Both the position numbers and the translations under genes were made by a program. Shown one piece after another: positions 1 through 6,164 of a stretch of DNA of 6,988 bases; position 1 is the stretch's first letter, and every line of letters starts with the position of its first letter. The stretch is from an uncultured Rickettsiales bacterium (GTDB taxonomy: Bacteria > Pseudomonadota > Alphaproteobacteria > Rickettsiales > UBA1997): contig CALXRO010000101.1 of NCBI GenBank assembly GCA_944390875.1, forward strand, positions 1-6,988. Direction: 5' to 3'. A model generated the notes under the pieces. It ran no database searches and was not told the DNA's origin. It saw only the letters and a list, made by a program, of their open reading frames with translations.

Positions 1-127
1 TACTATTAATTATTTCAACTTTTTCTCCTTCTAAAACACCTTTCGTGAAGTATTTTCTATTATCAACATCACATTTTCCAACACCAGTAAAGTCATTTGA
101 AATATAATCAATATCAATTATTTTCAT
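1..127 (-). CDS. TRAM-domain class I SAM-dependent RNA methyltransferase, N-terminal fragment
   Basis: A reading frame starts with ATG at 127-125 and stays open through the left edge; 42 codons are visible, beginning MKIIDIDYISNDFTGVGKCD. The pattern G-x-G-x(4)-D-x-R-x-[FY]-x-x-G-x-L-x-G-E-x-V (residues 15-37, with GVLEGEKVEI at 30-39) is the TRAM domain that opens TrmA/RumA/RlmD-type RNA m5U methyltransferases. TRAM is a small beta-barrel that holds the RNA substrate. By family knowledge the missing part would hold the SAM-binding fold and catalytic cysteine. Which RNA (23S rRNA or tRNA) is modified cannot be told from this piece. The start lies 9 bases after the pccA stop, so it is probably the third gene of the pcc transcript. 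There is no clear Shine-Dalgarno sequence in that 9-base gap. TRAM also occurs in MiaB-type enzymes, but at their C-terminus, which makes the methyltransferase reading more likely. Confidence 0.7.
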   Translation of the reverse strand, partial: MKIIDIDYISNDFTGVGKCDVDNRKYFTKGVLEGEKVEIINS

Positions 128-136
128 TAATTATTT

Positions 137-2152
137 CTATTCAAACTCCATTAATACATCCCCAACTGTAACTATATCATCAGGTTGAACAAAAATATTC
201 TTTATAGTTAAATCAAAATCACTCCTTATCATATTCTCCATTTTCATAGCCTCTATAGAACATAATTCTCCTCCCATAAGAATTTCTTCTCCAATACAAA
301 CTTTTATCCTTACTATTCTACCACTTATAGGTGATTTTAAGAACTTTGGTTTTTCCTTTTTAACAGCAACCGGCATAAACTGTTCAAGTTCTGATATTTT
401 TGTATTTCTTATTGTTATATCTATAACAGATCCCATATATTGAAAAACATAGTTTCCAGCATAGTCATCTGAAAGTATTTTTACATTAACTTTATTTTTA
501 TTTACTGTGCATCTAAAAACGTTTTCGCCATATTGCCACGCTGTTATTAATGTACTATATCCACTTCCATAATCAACATTAAAACTCTCTGGATTACTAT
601 CATCTATAGTACATAAAAACTTTCTACCATCAACATCAACAACCCATTTATTACTTATTTTTCTTCTTACACTTCTCAAACCACCGGTAATATTATTAAC
701 TCTTTTTTGATAATTAAAGAACATATAAAGAGCCACACTTATCAATACATCCTTCTGTTTTGATTCTAGTTCATTATTACTAAAACCTGATGAAAATTCC
801 TGTTTTATAAAATTAGTATTAATATTACCTTTTATAAATTTTTCATTATAAAATATAGTTTCTAAGAAACTCATATTGTGAGCAACGCCATCTATAAAAA
901 ATCCACCTAATGCCGATTGCATTTTTTCTATACAATCATTTCTATCTTTACCATAAGTTAATAATTTACATATCATACTATCATAGAATGATGTAATCTC
1001 ATAACCTTCATAAACTCCTGTATCAATCCTTACACCATCAACAAAACTAGGTTCAAAATATTTATTTATTCTACCTAGAGAAGGTAAAAAATTACGAGAT
1101 GGATCTTCTGAACAGATTCTACATTCCATAGCCCAACCGTTAAATTTTATATCATTTTGTTCAAATGGTAATTTTTCACCTTTTGCAATCATTATCATTA
1201 ATTCAACTAAGTCTAGTCCAGTTATGAGCTCAGTAACGCCATGTTCCACCTGTAACCTTGTATTCATTTCCAAAAAATAGAAATTTTTATTTTTATCCAT
1301 CATGCATTCAACTGTTCCAACTGAATAATAGCCAACTTCCCGACACAATGCTACTGCTTGCTTATACATTTTAATTCTTGTTTTTTGGTCAACAAAAGAA
1401 CTTGGAGCTTCTTCTATTATTTTCTGATTATTACGTTGAATTGAACATTCTCTTTCGCCTAGACAGACAATATTGCCATATTTATCAGCAATCACTTGAA
1501 TCTCAATATGTCTTGGATTTTCTATAAATTTCTCAATAAAAACTCTACCATCGCCAAAACTATTTATTGCTTCATTTGTAGCAATCTCAAACGCTTCTTT
1601 CACATCTGCGATTTTATCAACTCTTCGCATGCCTTTACCACCACCTCCAGCAGAAGCTTTTATCATTATAGGTAGTCCTATTTTTTGTGCTATTTTAACA
1701 GCTTCATCAGAATTTTTTATAATTCCATTAAATCCTGGAACAACATTAACTTTTGCTCTTTTAGCAATTTTTTTAGATTCTATCTTATCGCCCATCTTCT
1801 TTATAGCGCTTGATGGTGGAGCAATTAATATTATACCTTCTTTTTCAAGTTCTTGAGCAAATTTTGCATTTTCAGATAAAAAACCATAACCTGGATGCAC
1901 ATAAGTAGCGCCTGTCTTTTTTGCTATATTTATTATTTTCTTTATATTTAAATAACTCTCATTAACTGGTGCTGCACCAACTAAAACAGCCTCATCCGCC
2001 ATTTGTACATGTAATGAATTATAATCTGCTTCAGAATATATAGCTACTGTAGCCATACCAATTTTCTTTGCTGTTTTTATAATTCTACAGGCTATTTCTC
2101 CTCTATTGGCAATAAGTATTTTTTCTTTATTGGCATTATTGTTTGTATTCAT
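137..2152 (-). CDS. pccA: Propionyl-CoA carboxylase alpha subunit (biotin carboxylase + BT + biotin carrier domains)
   Basis: This cytoplasmic subunit uses ATP and bicarbonate to carboxylate its own biotin, which PccB then uses to carboxylate an acyl-CoA, normally propionyl-CoA to methylmalonyl-CoA. Domains along the 671 residues: biotin carboxylase N-lobe (about 9-118, ILIANRGEIACRI), ATP-grasp (about 120-330, with the glycine-rich loop SAGGGGKGMRR at 167-177 and ERECSIQRNNQK at 233-244), biotin carboxylase C-lobe (about 335-445), the BT linker domain that docks on PccB (about 495-590), and BCCP (about 605-671). The biotin attachment site is Lys637 in EAMKMEN. Length and domain order match alphaproteobacterial and mitochondrial PCCA. 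The start at 2152 is supported by a good AGGAG 5 bases upstream; the pccB stop is 11 bases upstream. Two motifs depart from the family: QVEHG at 301-305 (Gly305 where Pro is usual) and SPISG at 607-611 (usually SPMPG). The frame is intact. Confidence 0.94.
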   Translation of the reverse strand: MNTNNNANKEKILIANRGEIACRIIKTAKKIGMATVAIYSEADYNSLHVQMADEAVLVGAAPVNESYLNIKKIINIAKKTGATYVHPGYGFLSENAKFAQELEKEGIILIAPPSSAIKKMGDKIESKKIAKRAKVNVVPGFNGIIKNSDEAVKIAQKIGLPIMIKASAGGGGKGMRRVDKIADVKEAFEIATNEAINSFGDGRVFIEKFIENPRHIEIQVIADKYGNIVCLGERECSIQRNNQKIIEEAPSSFVDQKTRIKMYKQAVALCREVGYYSVGTVECMMDKNKNFYFLEMNTRLQVEHGVTELITGLDLVELMIMIAKGEKLPFEQNDIKFNGWAMECRICSEDPSRNFLPSLGRINKYFEPSFVDGVRIDTGVYEGYEITSFYDSMICKLLTYGKDRNDCIEKMQSALGGFFIDGVAHNMSFLETIFYNEKFIKGNINTNFIKQEFSSGFSNNELESKQKDVLISVALYMFFNYQKRVNNITGGLRSVRRKISNKWVVDVDGRKFLCTIDDSNPESFNVDYGSGYSTLITAWQYGENVFRCTVNKNKVNVKILSDDYAGNYVFQYMGSVIDITIRNTKISELEQFMPVAVKKEKPKFLKSPISGRIVRIKVCIGEEILMGGELCSIEAMKMENMIRSDFDLTIKNIFVQPDDIVTVGDVLMEFE

Positions 2153-2157
2153 TTCAA

Positions 2158-2162
2158 CTCCT
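2158..2162 (-). promoter_or_regulatory. Shine-Dalgarno site of pccA
   Basis: AGGAG lies on the minus strand 5 bases before the pccA ATG, inside the 11-base gap after the pccB stop. It is among the clearest ribosome binding sites in the window and fixes the pccA start. Confidence 0.75.
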
Positions 2163-2163
2163 A

Positions 2164-3687
2164 TTATAACGGTAAATTATCATGTTTTTTATTAGGCATT
2201 TTTACACTTTTGTTTCTCAAAAATCTAAGGCCATCACATATTCTTTTTCGTGTATTTTGCGGCTTTATAACTTCGTCTATATAACCTCTAGATGCAGCGA
2301 AAAATGGTGTCGAAAATTTATCCTTATATTCCCGTATTTTTAATTCTCTCTCTTCATCTGAAAGATTTTTAAACATTATATTTATTGCTCCTTCCGCTCC
2401 TAAAACAGCTATTTCAGCATCATCCCAGGCATAATTTAAATCCCCCCTGAGATGACGAGAATTCATAACTATATATGCTCCACCATAGGCTTTTCTTGTT
2501 ATTATAGTTATTTTTGGTACATTTGATTCCGCATAAGCATATAATAACTTAGCACCATGGGATATAATACCATTATGTTCCTGATCCCTTCCAGGTAAAA
2601 ATCCTGGAACATCAACAAGCGTAACAATCGGTATATTAAAAGCATCACAAAATCTGACAAATCTAGCAGCCTTTCTAGAAGCATTTATATCCAAACATCC
2701 AGCGAGTTCTAATGGCTGGTTTGCTACTATACCTATAGTTCTTCCTTCCATTCTCGCAAGACCAACTATTATATTTTTTGCAAAATCTGGCTTTAATTCA
2801 AAAAAATTACCTTCATCTATTATTTTATATATTAATTCTTTTATATCATAAGCTTGATTTTTACTCTCTGGAACTAAAGTATTAAGGGATACATCAATTC
2901 TATCAGGTTGATCAACAGTATCTATTTCTGGAACTTTGTCTGTATAACTTAAAGGTAAAAAGTCAAATAATCTCCTTGTTTGTAGCAACAATTCAATATC
3001 ATTTGAAAAAGTTTTGTCAGCTACCCCACTTATAGGACCATGAACGCTAGCTCCACCTAGTTCTTCTTTAGTTATTTCTTCATGATTAACTGTTTTTACA
3101 ACATCAGGCCCAGTTAAAAACATATAAGATGTACCTTTAGTCATAAAAATAAAATCTGTTAGAGCTGGCGCATATACAGCTCCTCCAGCACAAGGACCCA
3201 TTATTAATGAAATCTGTGGTATAACACCAGAAGCATCGACTATTCTTTGAAATATCTTGCCATAACCCCCTAACGCATCAACACCTTCTTGTATCCTAGC
3301 ACCACCTGAATCAAGCATGCCTATAACTGGTACTTTTGCTTTAAGTGCCATGTTTATTATTCTTTCTATTTTCTGTGCTTGTGCTTGGCCTAACGATCCT
3401 CCAATAACAGTAAAATCTTGCGCATAAACAAATACAAGACGGCCATTTATAGTTCCTGAACCAGTTATAACTCCGTCTCCACTAAATTTTTTTTCTTCCA
3501 TTCCAAAATCTATGCATCTATGTTCAACATATACGCCATATTCTTCAAAAGAATCTGGATCTAAAAGCACCTCTATTCTTTCTCGCGCGGTTAACTTTCC
3601 TTGTTTATGTTGTTTGTTTATTTTGTCTGTTCCACCACCTAATAAGGACTGTTCTTTTTTTTCTGTAAGTTTGTTGTTCTTCTGCAT
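2164..3687 (-). CDS. pccB: Acyl-CoA (propionyl-CoA) carboxylase beta subunit, carboxyltransferase
   Basis: This subunit moves the carboxyl group from carboxybiotin on PccA to an acyl-CoA. The 507 residues contain both crotonase-fold carboxyltransferase halves. The N-terminal half has LTARERIEVLLD (32-43), GARIQEG (129-135) and GPCAGGAVYAPALTDF (164-179), the oxyanion-hole glycines and CoA site. The C-terminal half has DVPGFLPGRDQE (359-370), HGAKLLYAYAE (377-387) and RKAYGGAYIVM (398-408). Length and motifs match the PccB family over its whole span. Residue 406 is Ile where human and Streptomyces PccB have Asp. That position is known to control acyl-chain choice, so the enzyme could also accept acetyl-CoA or butyryl-CoA. 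The start is the only sensible Met before the conserved LGGG...ARERIE block, but the bases before it (TTAAAAA) hold no Shine-Dalgarno sequence. It is the first gene of the pccB-pccA-methyltransferase cluster. Confidence 0.94.
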   Translation of the reverse strand: MQKNNKLTEKKEQSLLGGGTDKINKQHKQGKLTARERIEVLLDPDSFEEYGVYVEHRCIDFGMEEKKFSGDGVITGSGTINGRLVFVYAQDFTVIGGSLGQAQAQKIERIINMALKAKVPVIGMLDSGGARIQEGVDALGGYGKIFQRIVDASGVIPQISLIMGPCAGGAVYAPALTDFIFMTKGTSYMFLTGPDVVKTVNHEEITKEELGGASVHGPISGVADKTFSNDIELLLQTRRLFDFLPLSYTDKVPEIDTVDQPDRIDVSLNTLVPESKNQAYDIKELIYKIIDEGNFFELKPDFAKNIIVGLARMEGRTIGIVANQPLELAGCLDINASRKAARFVRFCDAFNIPIVTLVDVPGFLPGRDQEHNGIISHGAKLLYAYAESNVPKITIITRKAYGGAYIVMNSRHLRGDLNYAWDDAEIAVLGAEGAINIMFKNLSDEERELKIREYKDKFSTPFFAASRGYIDEVIKPQNTRKRICDGLRFLRNKSVKMPNKKHDNLPL

Positions 3688-3693
3688 TTTTTA

Positions 3694-3710
3694 ATTATCA
3701 TTTTGATAAT
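3694..3710. repeat. Small perfect inverted repeat in the pccB leader
   Basis: ATTATCA, a 3-base TTT spacer and TGATAAT form perfect 7-base arms. The repeat ends 7 bases before the pccB start codon. It could be an operator or a weak hairpin masking the translation start of pccB. In such AT-rich sequence a repeat of this size can also arise by chance, so the function is unproven. Confidence 0.35.
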
Positions 3711-3754
3711 AAAATTTAGAATTTTTTTTGTAAAATGCAATTAACAATATTATT

Positions 3755-3783
3755 CTTATAATTTTATAATTGACTTTAAACAA
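3755..3783 (-). promoter_or_regulatory. Possible promoter of the pccB-pccA operon
   Basis: On the minus strand TTGTTT (3783-3778) and TATAAG (3760-3755) are separated by exactly 17 bases. The -10 box matches consensus at 5 of 6 bases and the -35 box at 3 of 6. Transcription would start near 3748 and give a leader of about 60 bases before pccB. A weaker alternative closer to the gene is TTGCAT (3740-3735), 16 bases, TAAATT (3718-3713). In DNA this AT-rich, chance matches are common. Confidence 0.35.
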
Positions 3784-3798
3784 ACAAAAAACCATAAT
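3770..3798 (+). promoter_or_regulatory. Sigma70-type promoter of the SRP RNA gene
   Basis: TTGACT (3770-3775), a 17-base spacer and CATAAT (3793-3798) each differ from the TTGACA/TATAAT consensus at one base, with ideal spacing. The -10 box ends 5 bases before the first base of the terminal stem of the SRP RNA (3804). This is the expected distance for transcription to begin at the mature 5' end, around 3804-3805. The agreement of box quality, spacing and start position makes this the best-supported promoter in the window. Confidence 0.75.
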
Positions 3799-3803
3799 CA
3801 AAA

Positions 3804-3892
3804 TAGAAGGCAGATTGGCATGTTACCTAAGAATGAATCAGAGCCGAAAGGCAGCAGTTATAACTAGAATAGCGTGGGTTTTCTGTCTTCTA
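3804..3892 (+). ncRNA. ffs: Small bacterial signal recognition particle RNA (4.5S RNA)
   Basis: This is the RNA scaffold of the SRP, which binds Ffh and its receptor FtsY to target ribosomes making membrane proteins. The 23-base apical core at 3837-3859 aligns without gaps to the E. coli 4.5S core. It keeps UCAG on the 5' side, the CC/GG pairs, a GNRA tetraloop (GAAA, 3846-3849) and AGCAG on the 3' side. One pair is swapped in a compensating way (U-A to G-C, 3843/3852), and the flanking G-C pairs have become A-U (3836-3837 with 3858-3859). Lower helices close the hairpin: 3819-3825 with 3870-3876, and an 11-pair terminal stem 3804-3814 with 3882-3892 containing one G-U pair. About 89 bases is slightly short for the small Alu-less type. 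It is visibly richer in G+C than its surroundings and has its own promoter. Its last three bases are antisense to the metG stop codon. The core base at 3842 is A where G is nearly universal. Confidence 0.92.
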
Positions 3893-5569
3893 CTTATTAA
3901 TTAATTTAGGAAAAAATATCTTTGGTTCTGATATAATCAAGTTTTCCACAAAATTACTGGAATAAATATAACTAAAGTTTTTAATATCAATTTTAAAGTA
4001 ATCAAATATCTCAGAAACTATAAACGGACAAAGAGGCTTCAATAAAACCACAATTTTTATTATTTCTGATAATTCATTTTTAAGAACACCAAGCATTTCA
4101 TCCAATTTGTTTTCTTTCTTAAGATTCCAAGGAGCTTTATCTTCCATATATACATTAGCTTTTGAAGATATATCCAAAATCAAATTTTTATATTCTTGAA
4201 AATCAAATTTACTAAGAGTTTTAGTAGTTAGTAAAATTTCCAATTCTTTATCAGAACTAATTGATATACTTATATTATTATTTGTAATATTCTTAAATAA
4301 CATTGATAAAACTCTTTGAATCAAATTACCGATATTATTTACTAATTCAGAATTTATTTTCTCAATCAATCTATCTCTAGAATAATCACCATCACTACCA
4401 AATGTAGTTTCTGTTGATAAATAGTATTTTATATAGTCCTTTGCTATATTTTCTTCAATATTATATTCATTTATTAACCAATTAACTTCATCTTTAATAT
4501 TTATAGCATTTCCAAGCGATTTTGATATTTTTTTACCATTATTTGTCCACCAGCCATGAGCAAAAATTGTCTTAGGTAATACGTTTTTACTTAAAACATC
4601 ATTAATTGTTATTTTATCTATTTGATCTTCACTAAACTCTGTAGCTATGAGTAAAGCCGGCCAGTATACCCCATGGAATCTAAGAATATCTTTTCCAACT
4701 ATATGGATAATATCAGAATTATACCAAAATTCCACTATTTTACCGACGCTATCTAATGCTGACTGATAGTTAAACAAAGCATCCAACCAAACATACATAA
4801 CATGCTGTTCATTTTTTGTAATACTATCAAACCAATTACCACTATCATCCAATAATCTTTCGCCATTTTCATCAACTGGAATTTTTATTCCCCAAGAAAA
4901 ATTATTTCTAGAAATTGACAAATCTTTTAAATAGCCACTTTCAAAAGAATTGTTTTCAAGTTCTTTTATACTTTTTCCTCCTACAAATGCTAAAACTTCA
5001 TTTTTTCTATACTCTGGCTGAATAAAATCTGTTTTATTATAAAGTTCAAGTAATATCTTTTGAAATTTACTTAACTTGAAAAAATAACTCTCTTCTTCTT
5101 TCCATTCAACTTTTTTACCGAGAGTTGTTTTAAATTCACCATCGCTGATCTTTACAAGCTCATCCTCAGTATAGTAAGCTTCATCACTTACACAATACCA
5201 ACCAGAATATTTACCTTTATAAATCCAATTATTTTTTACAAGTTTCTCCCAGATTTTTTGAACAAATTTTTTATGTCTACTTTCAGTTGTGCGAATAAAA
5301 TCATCATAACTAAAATTCATATAATCTGCTAAATCTCTAAATTTTTTTGCCATTTTATTGGCAAAATCAATTTCATTCATACCAGCATCTTGAGCTGATT
5401 GTTGTATTTTTTGGCCATGTTCATCTGTACCTGTTAAGAAACGTGTACTAACATCATTAAGTTTATTAAATCTATTTAGTATATCAGCCATCAAAGTTGT
5501 ATATACACTACCTATATGAGGTTCAGAATTTATATAATATATTGGCGTTGTTATATATAATTTTTTCAT
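3890..5569 (-). CDS. metG: Methionine--tRNA ligase
   Basis: This enzyme charges initiator and elongator tRNA(Met) with methionine in the cytoplasm using ATP. The 559-residue class I synthetase has the HIGH-type motif PHIGS (17-21), TGTDEHGQKI (46-55), the connective-peptide segment SGWYCVSDEAYYTEDEL (122-138) without zinc-knuckle cysteine pairs, HVMYVWLDAL (256-265), GKDILRFHGVYWPALL (292-307), the KMSKS-type loop KISKS (347-351), FGSDGDYS (390-397), and a helical anticodon-binding domain (about 400-530) with KAPW (478-481). There is no C-terminal EMAP/tRNA-binding extension. Compared with the usual bacterial form there seem to be extra residues around 231-254, 310-330 and 358-375; these sizes are by eye. 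The start is supported by AGGAA just upstream, and the phosphatase gene stops 10 bases before it, so it is co-transcribed. The TAG stop lies opposite the last bases of the SRP RNA. No T-box leader is visible. Confidence 0.95.
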   Translation of the reverse strand: MKKLYITTPIYYINSEPHIGSVYTTLMADILNRFNKLNDVSTRFLTGTDEHGQKIQQSAQDAGMNEIDFANKMAKKFRDLADYMNFSYDDFIRTTESRHKKFVQKIWEKLVKNNWIYKGKYSGWYCVSDEAYYTEDELVKISDGEFKTTLGKKVEWKEEESYFFKLSKFQKILLELYNKTDFIQPEYRKNEVLAFVGGKSIKELENNSFESGYLKDLSISRNNFSWGIKIPVDENGERLLDDSGNWFDSITKNEQHVMYVWLDALFNYQSALDSVGKIVEFWYNSDIIHIVGKDILRFHGVYWPALLIATEFSEDQIDKITINDVLSKNVLPKTIFAHGWWTNNGKKISKSLGNAINIKDEVNWLINEYNIEENIAKDYIKYYLSTETTFGSDGDYSRDRLIEKINSELVNNIGNLIQRVLSMLFKNITNNNISISISSDKELEILLTTKTLSKFDFQEYKNLILDISSKANVYMEDKAPWNLKKENKLDEMLGVLKNELSEIIKIVVLLKPLCPFIVSEIFDYFKIDIKNFSYIYSSNFVENLIISEPKIFFPKLINK

Positions 5570-5573
5570 ATTT

Positions 5574-5578
5574 TTCCT
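5574..5578 (-). promoter_or_regulatory. Shine-Dalgarno site of metG
   Basis: AGGAA lies 4 bases before the metG ATG within the 10-base gap after the phosphatase stop codon. It supports the metG start and translation from a shared transcript. Confidence 0.65.
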
Positions 5579-5579
5579 A

Positions 5580-6164
5580 TTAGATTATTTCAACATTTCT
5601 TATATTACCTTCATAAATACATCTTATAACGCAACAATTTGGCATCTTTTCTGGATATTTTGAATTATATTTATAATAGAATTGTTTTAAAGCAATACCA
5701 TGAGATGCTATAGCAATTATATCATATTTTGTATTTTGAAGTATATCTTCAACACAACTTGTAAATCTAGCTCTAACTTCAAACTTACTTTCACCATTTG
5801 GAAAAACAAAATCATCATACTTTTCTGTCTTTGAAAAATCTTCATAAAAATTTTTAATACCAATATTTTTATTTAGCTCATCAATTTTAATACCAGAAAA
5901 ATCACCAAAAGAAATTTCTCGCAAATTTTCAATTTTCGAAATATTTACATTTAACTTATTAGCAACAAAATTTGCAGTCTCCAAAGCTCTATTCAATGGA
6001 CTTGAATAAATATGCTCAATATTTTTATCGTGTAGTTTACTGGCTAGTTCCTTTGCTTGTTTTTTACCACTTTCATTCAATGATGAATTAACATCACTAC
6101 CCTGCATTATCTTGTTTTTATTCAAATCTGTTTCTCCATGTCTAAATAAGTAAATTGTTTTCAT
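5580..6164 (-). CDS. Histidine phosphatase superfamily protein (phosphoglycerate-mutase-like)
   Basis: This 194-residue cytoplasmic enzyme belongs to the branch that includes GpmB, CobC and related phosphatases. Numbered from the chosen start, the catalytic motif FRHGET is at 7-12 with His9 as the phosphorylated nucleophile. SSPLNRALETA (54-64) carries the conserved Arg59, LREISFGDFSG (81-91) has the acid residue that is usually the proton donor, and ASHG (153-156) supplies the second catalytic His155. All catalytic positions are present, so it should be active; the substrate cannot be told from sequence. It lacks the length and insertions of a true cofactor-dependent glycolytic mutase. I chose the ATG at 6164-6162 because it overlaps the rsfS stop as ATGA and has GAAGAG 5 bases upstream. 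An in-frame ATG at 6182 would add MDRRDK inside rsfS, but the family normally starts close to the RHG motif. Confidence 0.85.
   Translation of the reverse strand: MKTIYLFRHGETDLNKNKIMQGSDVNSSLNESGKKQAKELASKLHDKNIEHIYSSPLNRALETANFVANKLNVNISKIENLREISFGDFSGIKIDELNKNIGIKNFYEDFSKTEKYDDFVFPNGESKFEVRARFTSCVEDILQNTKYDIIAIASHGIALKQFYYKYNSKYPEKMPNCCVIRCIYEGNIRNVEII

Noticed and set aside
1629..1856. Plus-strand open frame of 75 codons with many prolines and isoleucines
   Set aside because: It lies wholly inside the conserved ATP-grasp part of pccA on the opposite strand and translates to low-complexity hydrophobic sequence; it is a shadow.
3512..3694. Plus-strand open frame of 60 codons opposite the pccB start
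   Set aside because: It is antisense to the conserved N-terminus of PccB and has no recognisable domain or start signal.
3804..3892. Reading the long hairpin as an intrinsic terminator of metG or of a plus-strand transcript
   Set aside because: The stem ends are nearly 70 bases apart and no U-run follows directly on either strand; the SRP core motif explains the structure better.
5567..5600. T-box or SAM-responsive leader in front of metG
   Set aside because: Only 10 bases separate metG from the upstream gene, so there is no room for a riboswitch, and T-boxes belong mainly to Firmicutes.
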